From positions 239,300-303,299 of the forward strand of contig NZ_JACHCE010000002.1 in NCBI RefSeq assembly GCF_014200605.1: 64,000 bases of DNA, in the 5' to 3' direction. Positions 9,256 to 18,194 of the stretch are shown here, one piece after another. The position numbers and the translations under genes were made by a program. The notes under the pieces were generated by a model. It did not search any database. It saw only the letters and a program-made list of their open reading frames with translations, and was not told the origin of the DNA. The stretch comes from Pedobacter cryoconitis (GTDB lineage Bacteria; Bacteroidota; Bacteroidia; Sphingobacteriales; Sphingobacteriaceae). The stretch's first letter is position 1; each line of letters begins with the position of its first letter.

Positions 9256-10740
9256 ATGAAAAAGACTAATTTTAAATATAATACGCTGATATTTTCAGCA
9301 ATTCTACTGCTTTCCTTTGGGTGTAAAAAAACCTTGGATGTAAATACAGATCCAAATAATCCATTAGTTGAGAATGCTACACCTGAGGTGTTATTTCCTT
9401 CTGCTGTTATGTCAACTACAGCGGTTGTAGGTGGGCAATTAGCTATTGTGGGAGGTATCTGGTCTCAATATTTTACACAAGCTCAGGCTTCGAATCAATA
9501 TAAAAATATTGATTCTTACAATTTGACAAAAAATGATGTTTCTGTCACAGTTCCTTATACGGAGATGTTTAGCGGGGCATTAATGGATTATGACCTGACA
9601 CTTAAAAAGTCAATAGAGCGTAGTGACTGGAAATATAACCTGATGGCTACAGTAATGAAAGCATATTCTTTTCAGGTTCTTGTAGATTTATACGATAAGG
9701 TTCCTTATACTGAAGCATTTCAGGGCGCAGCTAACCTGCAGCCTAAATTTGATAATGGAGATGCAATTTATACAGCTTTATTAGCGGAAATCGATGCTGC
9801 TTTAGCCAAAGATTTCCTGGGCGGAACAGCATTAACAGCTACACAGAAAAATACAGACTTTGTATTTCACGGAGATATGAACCTGTGGAAACAGTTCGCT
9901 AATACGCTAAAACTAAAAATGTACCTGCGAATGATTAATGCTAATCCAACGGCGGCGCAGGCTGGAATTAATAAATTATTTCAGGAAAATGCGGTGTTTT
10001 TATCTACGGATGCAGGAATCAAGACCTGGAGCGGCACGCCAAATAATAGTAATCCTTTCTATGAATACAATATCAGACGCTTAAATACTTCGACTAATTT
10101 AAGAGCAAGTGTAACGTTTGTAAGCTGGTTAACACAAAAGAATGACCCTAGAATTGTTAACTATTTTGGTACAGACCCAATTATTCCTATGCATCAGGGC
10201 GACTTTGCAGCTACATCAGCACAGCAGCCTACTTACGGTGATGCTACTGTACTTGTTCAGTCGGCTAAAGATCCGGTATGGTTTATTACTAAAGCAGAAT
10301 CATATTTTCTGCAGGCTGAGGCCCTGGAGCGTTATGCAGCGGGTGCAGGTGCTAAAGATGCTTATGACAAAGGGTTGCAGGCTGCATTTGATCAGGCTGG
10401 ACAAACACTTAGCGGAGATTTGGCTGCGACTTATGCTTATCCTGCAACAGGGTCACTTGAAAATAAAATAGAAGCAATTATCACTCAAAAGTGGGCGTCA
10501 TTTACTGGAACACATGATATCGAAGCTTTCTTTGAGCAACAGCGTACAGGTTATCCTAAATTCAGTCCTGTGTACTCAACTAATGCGGCTTATATCCCGG
10601 GACAATTGGTGCTGACTCCAAATTCTGTTACTGCAGGTTTATTTCCAAGGAGATTAGTTTTTCCTGCAGCAGCAACTGACAGGAATAAGAATACTCCGGC
10701 AGTAGTTCCAATCACAACTAAAGTGTGGTGGGGTAAATAA
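9256..10740 (+). CDS. SusD-like surface lipoprotein (locus 1)
   Basis: A 494-residue lipoprotein with lipobox cysteine C23 (LLLSFGCKK). The NTDPNNP motif after the lipid anchor and the AESYFLQAEAL helix in the C-terminal half are typical of the SusD-like group 2 family (PF12771 type). SusD proteins close over the SusC barrel and capture substrate at the cell surface. It starts 12 bases after the SusC stop. The TPR-like helices and the ending on VPITTKVWWGK match the paralogue at 15452-16933, so the two pairs probably arose by duplication. Confidence 0.9.
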   Translation: MKKTNFKYNTLIFSAILLLSFGCKKTLDVNTDPNNPLVENATPEVLFPSAVMSTTAVVGGQLAIVGGIWSQYFTQAQASNQYKNIDSYNLTKNDVSVTVPYTEMFSGALMDYDLTLKKSIERSDWKYNLMATVMKAYSFQVLVDLYDKVPYTEAFQGAANLQPKFDNGDAIYTALLAEIDAALAKDFLGGTALTATQKNTDFVFHGDMNLWKQFANTLKLKMYLRMINANPTAAQAGINKLFQENAVFLSTDAGIKTWSGTPNNSNPFYEYNIRRLNTSTNLRASVTFVSWLTQKNDPRIVNYFGTDPIIPMHQGDFAATSAQQPTYGDATVLVQSAKDPVWFITKAESYFLQAEALERYAAGAGAKDAYDKGLQAAFDQAGQTLSGDLAATYAYPATGSLENKIEAIITQKWASFTGTHDIEAFFEQQRTGYPKFSPVYSTNAAYIPGQLVLTPNSVTAGLFPRRLVFPAAATDRNKNTPAVVPITTKVWWGK

Positions 10741-10763
10741 TTGCACCTAATTTAAAATAGACG

Positions 10764-11414
10764 ATGAAAAAATATATAGCAATCATTGGCTTAGGTATCC
10801 TGAGTCTGACGATAAGTTCTTGTGAGAAAGAACCTACTTATAATTATCCAGATGGACATGTAGGTGGCTCAAAAATAACAGTTTATGCGACGATAGCACT
10901 TAAAGGAGATGCAACGGTTCTGCTTGTGAAGGGAACAGCCTTTACTGATCCGGGTGTAACCGCACTGGAAGGAAAAACTGCACTGACTCCTGTAATTAAG
11001 GGGACAGTTGATGTAAATACTGCTGGGGTATATCCTATAACTTATACCGCCACAAATAGCGATGGTTTTTCTACTGCTGTAACAAGAACTGTAATTGTTT
11101 ATGATACAAAAGCAGATGCTGCTGCAAATGATCTTTCTGGTACCTATTCAGATGGGGATGAGCAAGCATCTGTCTGGACAAAACTGGCTCCTGGTGTGTA
11201 TTCAGTTACAGATCCTGCTGGAAATGGATTAGCATTGACTCTTATTGCTTTTAATCCAACAGGAAATACAATTCATGTTCCTGTTCAGTTGTCTGATGAT
11301 GGTACGCCAATCAGTACCACAAATGAGAGTTATGATCCAATTGCGGGCTCATATACGTGGGGTATTGTTAATTTGGAATACAAACCTGTCGCTCTTACTT
11401 TTGTTAAACAGTAA
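10764..11414 (+). CDS. Lipoprotein with DUF5011-like Ig fold domain
   Basis: A 216-residue lipoprotein (lipobox cysteine C20, TISSCEK). Residues about 35-115 resemble the bacterial immunoglobulin-like DUF5011 repeat: FTDPGVTA, then GTVDVNTAGVYPITYTATN. The remaining roughly 95 residues are beta-rich (SGTYSDGD, GVYSVTDPAGNG) and resemble the C-terminal domain of BT_2262-like SusCD accessory proteins. It lies third in the locus 1 operon and probably sits on the cell surface beside SusD, as a surface-exposed binding protein. No catalytic residues are recognisable. Confidence 0.7.
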   Translation: MKKYIAIIGLGILSLTISSCEKEPTYNYPDGHVGGSKITVYATIALKGDATVLLVKGTAFTDPGVTALEGKTALTPVIKGTVDVNTAGVYPITYTATNSDGFSTAVTRTVIVYDTKADAAANDLSGTYSDGDEQASVWTKLAPGVYSVTDPAGNGLALTLIAFNPTGNTIHVPVQLSDDGTPISTTNESYDPIAGSYTWGIVNLEYKPVALTFVKQ

Positions 11415-11428
11415 TTAATAGATTGAAA

Positions 11429-11929
11429 ATGAAAAAATACTTATATATATTAACACTATGCGTGTTAAGTTTGGCATCCTGTAAAAAGGATGAAGATCCG
11501 GGGGGAACTGCAGTTCAGGTAATGGCTAACGAATGGTTTGTTCAAGTGCAGACTGTTGATCCGTCAGGTACGGTGATCAAGCCTTTTAATACTTATTCTC
11601 CTGTCTCAACCTACAATACTTCAGATAACTCATCTACATTAATGTGGTTGAACATGAGTGCAACTGATAAAAATGTAATTGGTTTTCTGGCTAAGGTGAA
11701 TGTTGACTTAGGTAGCAAAAGTTTCAATCTTACCAGTGGAGATGATACGCGCAATTCAAGAAAAATAACTGTAAAAAACGGTAAAGTTGTAACAAATGGT
11801 ACTGTTGGACCAGTATCTAAAGCTGTTACTGATGCTATTTCTTTTGATATTACTGTCGATAGCAATCCTTCTGTAATTTATCAGGTAAAAGGGTATGCAA
11901 GAACCAGATTTGCCGAAGATGACCACTAA
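11429..11929 (+). CDS. Small lipoprotein, BT_3984-like putative lipid-binding family
   Basis: A 166-residue lipoprotein (lipobox cysteine C18, LSLASCKK) and last gene of the locus 1 operon, followed directly by a strong terminator. The start with ANEWFVQVQ and the beta-rich body with KITVKNGKVVTNG resemble the Lipid_bd family (PF12888, BT_3984-like) often encoded beside SusD proteins. This is family recall and was not searched. The ATG at 11429 is preferred over an in-frame TTG two codons upstream. No function can be assigned beyond surface binding. Confidence 0.65.
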   Translation: MKKYLYILTLCVLSLASCKKDEDPGGTAVQVMANEWFVQVQTVDPSGTVIKPFNTYSPVSTYNTSDNSSTLMWLNMSATDKNVIGFLAKVNVDLGSKSFNLTSGDDTRNSRKITVKNGKVVTNGTVGPVSKAVTDAISFDITVDSNPSVIYQVKGYARTRFAEDDH

Positions 11930-11947
11930 ATAACTGGTTTTTCTATC

Positions 11948-11985
11948 AAAACCCCGTATGCTTTAACAAGCTATACGGGGTTTTT
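11948..11985 (+). terminator. Terminator closing SusCD locus 1
   Basis: A 12-bp perfect stem, AAAACCCCGTAT (11948-11959) with ATACGGGGTTTT (11973-11984), followed by more T. It separates the first SusCD operon from the second, so the second SusC needs its own promoter in 11986-12168. Confidence 0.9.
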
Positions 11986-12168
11986 CTTTAAAAAAATACC
12001 TATAGAGGCTTTAATTTTTTGCTCTGAGTTTAACCTTTTACTTGCGAAGTAATAACCTCTGCTTTTTATATCAAAACACGCAAAAATGGAGTAAAAAGAT
12101 ACTAATTATGATATTTTAACTTATATTAGGACCCAATTAACTTATTAATAACCTAGACAAATTTTTTT

Positions 12169-15100
12169 ATGAAAAAACTTATACTAAGTTTATTCTTGTT
12201 CTTGTCGCTTGCTGCAGCCGCATGGGCTCAGGACAGAACAATAACTGGTACTGTTACAGGAAAGGATGATGGACAGCCAATTCCTGGTGTCAGTGTGAAA
12301 ATCAGAGGAGCCCAAGGTGGAGCTCAAACTGGCGCTGACGGAAAGTACGCAGTTAAAATTCCAGCTGGAGCTACAGCATTGGAATTCACTTCAATTGGCT
12401 ATGTGTCACAATCTGTTCCACTTAGAGCAGGAAACGTAATTAGCGTTAGTTTATCATCTGACTCTAAATCATTAGGTGAGATCGTTGTAACTGCGAATGC
12501 TATTAAAAGAGAGAAAAGAACTTTAGGTTACTCTGCACCAACTATTAAGGCTGGAGAATTGACTGAAAGTGGTAGCCCAAGTGCGATTAACTCTTTAGCA
12601 GGTAAAGTAGCGGGTGTAAATATCACAAGTACTTCTAACTCACCAGGTAGTTCATCAAGAATCGTTCTTCGTGGAGGATCTTCAATTGGTGGATCTAACC
12701 AGGCGCTTATTGTTGTTGACGGGGTTCCTGTTGATAATACAAGTCAGATTGGTGGTGCATCTGTTTTATCAAGTGTTGACTTTGGAAACAGAGGTAATGA
12801 TATCAATCCTGATGATATTGCTTCGGTTACAGTATTGAAAGGCCCTGCTGCGGCTGCTCTTTATGGATCACGTGCATCAAACGGTGCCTTGATCATCACA
12901 ACTAAAGGTGGTACTAAAAATGCTGATAAGACTTCTATTACTTTTAACACTTCAAATACGTTTTCTTCAGTATTGAAATTACCTGATTTCCAAAATGAAT
13001 ATGGTCAGGGTTATTATCAGCCGGATCCAAAAACAGGAGCTCCTATTTTTGTAAACGGTCAGCCGGTTTATAACGGAGACCTTAGAGAGAATGGTAGCTG
13101 GGGTGCTCCTTTTACTGGAGTAGTTCAACCTTGGGGTCAGTCTATTGACGGAGTTCGTCAGACAAAATCATACTCTGCTATTAAAAACAATGTGCGTGAT
13201 TTCTTTGATACAGGATTCTCAACAGATAACAACTTAACCTTTTCAGGTGGTGGCGATAAAACAACTTTTTATTTAGGCTTAAACGGTTTAAACTCTAATG
13301 GAGTTTTCCCGGGTAATAAAGATGTCTTTAATAAATACGGTGTTAGATTTAATGGTACAGCTGATCTTAGCAATAAGTTTACTGCGGGTGTATCTTTCAA
13401 CTACAATAAAATAAATGCTAACCAGGTTGCTGGTGGTCAGGGTAGTTCATCTGTATTTAATAACGTATTACAAACACCAAGAGATATTAGTTTAGTAGGT
13501 TTAAAAGATTTGACCAACAAATATAATGGCTATGGTTATACTGATGCCAATGGTGTTGTTCAGAAAAATTCATATGGATACTATGGTGCTTATACATTAA
13601 ATCCATACTGGGTTCTTCAAAACTTTGATAACTTTGATGATGTAAGCCGTATAACAGGTAATGTTAACGTTGCTTATAAACCATTAAAATGGTTAGATGT
13701 AACAGAAAGAGTTGGTATTGATACTTATACTGACCGTCGTAGAACATTAGCTCCAAAATATAGCTTTATCCCTGCACCTGGTGCTGCAAATGCACCATAT
13801 ACTGCAAGTAATATCAGAACAGGTACTGGTTCATATGAAATCGACCAATACAATATTACTGAGTTAGTACACGATTTAATGATTACTGCCCGTCATAAAT
13901 TCAATGAGGATTTTGAAGGATCATTCATGATCGGTAACAACGTTCGTCAAAGATCAGTGACTTCACTTTTAACTGCAACAAATGCATCCGGAGGTTTAGT
14001 AGTTCCAGGATGGTATAACCTTGCGAACAGTAATGGTCCGGTTAACGTGATTCAGGATAACATCAGCAGAAGAAGATTAGTAGGTCTTTATGCAGATTTA
14101 AACTTGTCTTACAAAAACTACCTTTTCTTAGAAGGAACTGCTAGAAATGACTGGTCTTCTACTTTGCCAGTTAAAAACAACTCATTCTTTTACCCAAGTG
14201 TTAGTGCTTCATTTGTATTCTCTGAATTATTAAAAAGCTCATCAATTAATAACTGGTTAAGCTATGGTAAACTTAGATCAAGCTGGGCTCAGGTAGGTAA
14301 TGATACTGATCCTTATCAGTTAGCTACTACATACGGCAGAACAGTAATCAGCGGTAACTTTGGTAACACAACTTTCCCATTTGGTAACGTGCCAGGATTA
14401 TCTGCAAGTTCTACAATTGGAAACAACGAACTTAGACCAGAGAAAACCAGTTCTTTTGAGGTAGGTACAGAACTTGGATTTTTAGACGGCAGAGTTTCTG
14501 TGGATTTCAGTTATTATAAAAATAATTCAAAAGATCAGATTATCAGTGTTCCAATTCCTAACTCTACAGGATATGGTTTCGCATTGGTAAATGCTGGTGA
14601 GATTCAGAATAAAGGTGTTGAGTTAAGTTTAAGAGGAACAGTTATTAAATCAACAAATGTAAACTGGGAACTTTATGGTACGTTTACTAAAAATAACAGT
14701 TTAGTAGTATCTCTAATGCCAGGTGTTGAACAAATCTCTCTTGGTGGAGCTTCTGGTATTACTGCTGTTGCTGCTGTAGGCAGACCATATGGTGAGTTTT
14801 ATGCAGTTGATAATTTAAGAGACGCACAAGGCAGAACTGTTGTTGATGCTAAAACTGGTCGTCCTTTACCAACTTCTAAAGCACAATACTTAGGAAGTTA
14901 CAACCCTAAATATCAAGCTTCATTCGGAACAAACTTCCGTTTTAAACAAGTTACTTTCGGAGTGTTATTTGACATTAAACACGGTGGTGTTTTCTATTCA
15001 AGAACTAAAGGTACATTGGCATTTGTTGGAGCTTCTGCTGAAACAGGAGGAGACAGATTCAATCAGATCTGGCCTAACTCTGTTACTTTGGATGCTAACG

Positions 15101-15435
15101 GTAATAGTGTTCCTAATACTTCTATTACTTATAACAAACAGGATTACTATAGTGGAAGCTTAAATCCAGGAACAAACATTGTTGACGCTTCTTATGTGAA
15201 AATGCGTTCAGCAAATATTTCTTACGCATTTACTAAAGATCAGTTAAGACGTACTCCATTCGGTGCATTATCGATCGGTGTTTTCGGTAATAACTTATTT
15301 ATCTGGACTCCAAACTCGAATCAATTTGCTGATCCGGAAGTTAACTCTGCTGGTGCTGGTAACTTACAAGGTTTTGACTTTACTGCACAACCTTCACTGC
15401 GTAACTACGGTGTTAATCTAAAAGTTTCATTCTAA
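12169..15435 (+). CDS. SusC/RagA-family TonB-dependent outer-membrane transporter (locus 2)
   Basis: A 1088-residue SusC paralogue with the same order as its neighbour: signal peptide (cut near WAQ), carboxypeptidase-regulatory-like domain (PIPGVSVKIRG), plug (GEIVVTANAI, LAGKVAGVNI, LYGSRASNGALIITTKGG) and a barrel ending in YGVNLKVSF. The first nine codons are identical to those of the SusC at 6046. The barrel and extracellular-loop regions are clearly different, so the two transporters probably take different but related substrates. It forms a two-gene operon with the SusD-like gene 16 bases downstream. Confidence 0.93.
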   Translation: MKKLILSLFLFLSLAAAAWAQDRTITGTVTGKDDGQPIPGVSVKIRGAQGGAQTGADGKYAVKIPAGATALEFTSIGYVSQSVPLRAGNVISVSLSSDSKSLGEIVVTANAIKREKRTLGYSAPTIKAGELTESGSPSAINSLAGKVAGVNITSTSNSPGSSSRIVLRGGSSIGGSNQALIVVDGVPVDNTSQIGGASVLSSVDFGNRGNDINPDDIASVTVLKGPAAAALYGSRASNGALIITTKGGTKNADKTSITFNTSNTFSSVLKLPDFQNEYGQGYYQPDPKTGAPIFVNGQPVYNGDLRENGSWGAPFTGVVQPWGQSIDGVRQTKSYSAIKNNVRDFFDTGFSTDNNLTFSGGGDKTTFYLGLNGLNSNGVFPGNKDVFNKYGVRFNGTADLSNKFTAGVSFNYNKINANQVAGGQGSSSVFNNVLQTPRDISLVGLKDLTNKYNGYGYTDANGVVQKNSYGYYGAYTLNPYWVLQNFDNFDDVSRITGNVNVAYKPLKWLDVTERVGIDTYTDRRRTLAPKYSFIPAPGAANAPYTASNIRTGTGSYEIDQYNITELVHDLMITARHKFNEDFEGSFMIGNNVRQRSVTSLLTATNASGGLVVPGWYNLANSNGPVNVIQDNISRRRLVGLYADLNLSYKNYLFLEGTARNDWSSTLPVKNNSFFYPSVSASFVFSELLKSSSINNWLSYGKLRSSWAQVGNDTDPYQLATTYGRTVISGNFGNTTFPFGNVPGLSASSTIGNNELRPEKTSSFEVGTELGFLDGRVSVDFSYYKNNSKDQIISVPIPNSTGYGFALVNAGEIQNKGVELSLRGTVIKSTNVNWELYGTFTKNNSLVVSLMPGVEQISLGGASGITAVAAVGRPYGEFYAVDNLRDAQGRTVVDAKTGRPLPTSKAQYLGSYNPKYQASFGTNFRFKQVTFGVLFDIKHGGVFYSRTKGTLAFVGASAETGGDRFNQIWPNSVTLDANGNSVPNTSITYNKQDYYSGSLNPGTNIVDASYVKMRSANISYAFTKDQLRRTPFGALSIGVFGNNLFIWTPNSNQFADPEVNSAGAGNLQGFDFTAQPSLRNYGVNLKVSF

Positions 15436-15451
15436 AAAAAACTCAATTAAT

Positions 15452-16933
15452 ATGAGAACGAATAAAAATATTAATCCTAAGCAGATCATACTTCTGCTTT
15501 TTATCGCCATGGTTGGATTCTCTGGCTGTAAAAAATATTTGGATATAAACCAAAACCCTAACAATCCGGATAGCGCTGACCCGAACTTGCTTTTACCTAC
15601 TGTACAAGCTGCAATGGGACAGATTGTCGGAAATGCATTTCAGGTTTATGGTGGTATCTGGGCTCAGTACTGGACACAAAGTCCAAACTCATCACAGTAC
15701 AAAACGATTGATCAGTATAACCTGGCTAACACTGCTTTTGACAGACCATGGTTAACTATTTACCGTAACTCACTGGTAAATTCTGAGGCGATCATTAATA
15801 GCACTCTTCCTAGTACTGAATACACAAAAGGTATTGCTTATTTGATGAAAGCATATACTGTTCAGGTTACTACTGATGCTTTTGGTGATATTCCAGTAGC
15901 TGAAGCTGTAAATTACACACTATATCCTGCACCTCATTATCAGAAACAAGAGGTAGTTTATGATAGTATCTTTAAATTTATTGATAAAGGTGTTGCTTTG
16001 TTAAACGTAACTGCATCTGTTTCTCCAGGTTCTCAGGATGTTGTTTTTGCTGGAAACACTACACAGTGGAAAGCATTTGCAAATACTTTAAAACTTAAAG
16101 CTTATTTAAGATTAGCTTATGTTAACCCAACTAAAGCTAGTGCTGGTATTGCTGCTTTATATGCAACAGGCCCAGCTTTCCTGACAACTGATGCGGCAAT
16201 TAAGTATTTAACTATCGGTGGTAATGAAAACCCACTTTATAATGAGATGGTTGCATTGAGCAAAACGCAGAATTTAGTAGCAAGTAGTACAGCCGTTGAT
16301 AATTATGTGAGAAACAATGATACAAGGGTGCTTAAATTCTATGATCCGATTGCTGGTGGTGATCAGACTAAGATTACAGCAATTCCTCAAGGTAGCTACT
16401 CAGCTAATGCAGGTGCAGTTGTATCTGTTCCGGCAGGATTAGTTGGTGCGAACCCATTAAATGCAGCATCAGCTACTGCTCCGGTTAAATTCTTCTCAGC
16501 TGCTGAGAGTTATTTCTTACAGGCAGAAGCGGTTGCCAGAGGATATGCTACTGGTGATATCAACGGATTATATACTAAAGGAATCGCTGCAAGTTTCGCT
16601 GCTACAGGAAACCCAGCAGATGCGGCAGCTTATACTGCAGCTGCTCCGGACGGATTGTTAGCTTTAACAAGTGCTGTTAGCGTTGAAGATAAAGTTAAAG
16701 CAATCATTACTCAGAAATACTATGCTTTAAATGGTACTCAGGGTTTTGAAGCTTGGACTGACTATCGCAGAACAGGATTCCCAACATTCCTTGTTACGTC
16801 TGCAGCTTCTCAATTAGGAGCAGGCAGAATGCCACAACGTATGTTATATCCAAGTTCTGAAGCACTTTCAAACAGTAACTTCCCAGGTAATATACCTTTG
16901 TATACTCCTGTTTGGTGGGCTGCTAAAAAGTAA
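15452..16933 (+). CDS. SusD-like surface lipoprotein (locus 2)
   Basis: A 493-residue lipoprotein with lipobox cysteine C26 (GFSGCKKYL) and the NQNPNNPD motif of SusD-like group 2 proteins. The AAESYFLQAEAVARG helix and the terminal LYTPVWWAAKK mirror the locus 1 SusD. It is the substrate-capturing lid of the SusC at 12169-15435. No accessory lipoproteins follow, unlike locus 1, and a strong hairpin terminator begins 18 bases after the stop. Confidence 0.9.
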   Translation: MRTNKNINPKQIILLLFIAMVGFSGCKKYLDINQNPNNPDSADPNLLLPTVQAAMGQIVGNAFQVYGGIWAQYWTQSPNSSQYKTIDQYNLANTAFDRPWLTIYRNSLVNSEAIINSTLPSTEYTKGIAYLMKAYTVQVTTDAFGDIPVAEAVNYTLYPAPHYQKQEVVYDSIFKFIDKGVALLNVTASVSPGSQDVVFAGNTTQWKAFANTLKLKAYLRLAYVNPTKASAGIAALYATGPAFLTTDAAIKYLTIGGNENPLYNEMVALSKTQNLVASSTAVDNYVRNNDTRVLKFYDPIAGGDQTKITAIPQGSYSANAGAVVSVPAGLVGANPLNAASATAPVKFFSAAESYFLQAEAVARGYATGDINGLYTKGIAASFAATGNPADAAAYTAAAPDGLLALTSAVSVEDKVKAIITQKYYALNGTQGFEAWTDYRRTGFPTFLVTSAASQLGAGRMPQRMLYPSSEALSNSNFPGNIPLYTPVWWAAKK

Positions 16934-16951
16934 TCATTCCAATTGGAACAT

Positions 16952-16987
16952 AAAAAAAGAGGCCGTCTGTAGACGGCCTCTTTTTTT
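16952..16987 (+). terminator. Terminator closing SusCD locus 2, probably bidirectional
   Basis: A perfect 17-bp inverted repeat: 16952-16968 (seven A, then GAGGCCGTCT) pairs with 16971-16987 (AGACGGCCTC, then seven T). A- and T-runs flank the GC core on both sides, so it can end the SusCD transcript and also the convergent LD-carboxypeptidase gene that stops at 17007. Confidence 0.93.
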
Positions 16988-17006
16988 ATGTCTTTATTTT
17001 TGGTAA

Positions 17007-17906
17007 TTATTGATAAGATAATATGACTTCATGTGTCTGAACATGAAGTATAGCTGTGCTGCCAACGATCAGTGCCTGGTTATCTTCTATATGACCAACG
17101 GGAAAATTGAAACAGACCGGGTAATTATATTCAGAGACAATTTCAAGAATCAGTTCTTCAGGCGTTTGTCCAAAGGGAATTTCCTGTGGTTTGATGCCAT
17201 TGAAGCTTCCAATAATCAAGCCCCTCAGATGAGCTAATTTTCCGCTCCGTTTCAACATGCGCAGCATTCTGTCTATTGCGTATTCCTGTTCTCCTACATC
17301 CTCCAGAAATAAAATCTTATCTGTATAATCCATTTCAGAAACTGAGCCTTGCATAGCAACCAGGATCGAAAGGTTTCCTCCTATTAAAACTCCCTCTGTA
17401 TGTCCCGGACGGTTTGTGATGGTACTTTTATAAGTGTAATTGAGTTCTTCTCCGAATAGGGCCTTTCTTAGCGTTTCTATAGAATTTGCGCTTCCGGTTT
17501 CAAAAGAAGCTGGCATTTGTCCATGGATACTTTGCGTATGCAATGCAGCCAGTGTATGGGAAAGAAAGGTTGTGATATCACTAAAGCCCGCAATCCATTT
17601 GGGATTTCTATTAAATGCGCTAAAATCTATCTGGTCAATAATCCTGATACCCCCATAGCCTCCCCTGGCCGCAAGAATGGCTTTTATACTGCTATCGTCT
17701 ACAAATGTCTGCAGATCTGCTGTCCTTAGCGCGTCATCTCCTGCAAAGTTAAAATGATCACCAGTGATACTTTTTCCGGTTATCACTTCAAGCCCCCAGC
17801 TCTCTAATAGCGCTATCGCAGGAGCTATAGATTTCCTTAATTTATTTGCAGGGCAGACAATGGCAATTTTGTCTCCTTTTTTTAGGTATGGCGGTTGTAT
17901 GTTCAT
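17007..17906 (-). CDS. LD-carboxypeptidase, S66 family
   Basis: A 299-residue protein of the LdcA/MccF family. The nucleophilic serine is expected at S109 in the GFSD motif. The rest of the triad is probably a Glu in the FLEDVGE region and His in FPVGHIEDN. The start (PPYLKKGDKIAIVCPA) and the ARGGYGGIRII segment are characteristic. Cytoplasmic family members remove the terminal D-alanine from murein tetrapeptides during recycling, while MccF-like members cleave microcin adducts; LdcA is the more likely role. It is a single gene convergent with the SusCD locus. Confidence 0.85.
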   Translation of the reverse strand: MNIQPPYLKKGDKIAIVCPANKLRKSIAPAIALLESWGLEVITGKSITGDHFNFAGDDALRTADLQTFVDDSSIKAILAARGGYGGIRIIDQIDFSAFNRNPKWIAGFSDITTFLSHTLAALHTQSIHGQMPASFETGSANSIETLRKALFGEELNYTYKSTITNRPGHTEGVLIGGNLSILVAMQGSVSEMDYTDKILFLEDVGEQEYAIDRMLRMLKRSGKLAHLRGLIIGSFNGIKPQEIPFGQTPEELILEIVSEYNYPVCFNFPVGHIEDNQALIVGSTAILHVQTHEVILSYQ

Positions 17907-18166
17907 CGGATAAATTCTTAATCAGTGCAAAAGAATATAAATTGTCTTAAATTCTGGTAATATAAGTAAATCGTTTGTTACCTATAAGGTACGGTGTCTG
18001 CAGATATCCTTCCGTTGAAATTGTTAGCTCAAATTTAGGATGTGTGGTTATCGCGAATTTAAAGGTTATTAGAAAAATAATACCGGCCACCTGTTCAATT
18101 GATTTTTCAGATGAATTTTGTCTTCCTTTTTAAGTGGGGCGGCTGTTTAATCAGCTGCAAAACTCT

Positions 18167-18174
18167 TATCTTTG
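18167..18174 (+). promoter_or_regulatory. Candidate -7 box upstream of metG
   Basis: TATCTTTG is an exact match to the Bacteroidota -7 consensus TAnnTTTG. Transcription would begin near 18179-18182, downstream of both in-frame ATGs (18099, 18111) but upstream of the TTG at 18195. The expected -33 position (18144-18147) reads TGTT, only a partial match. Confidence 0.5.
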
Positions 18175-18194
18175 ATAAAATAATAAAGATAGTT

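Noticed and set aside
18099..18194. ATG-initiated N-terminal extension of MetRS
   Set aside because: The translated segment is not MetRS-like and an exact -7 box lies inside it; TTG at 18195 fits better.
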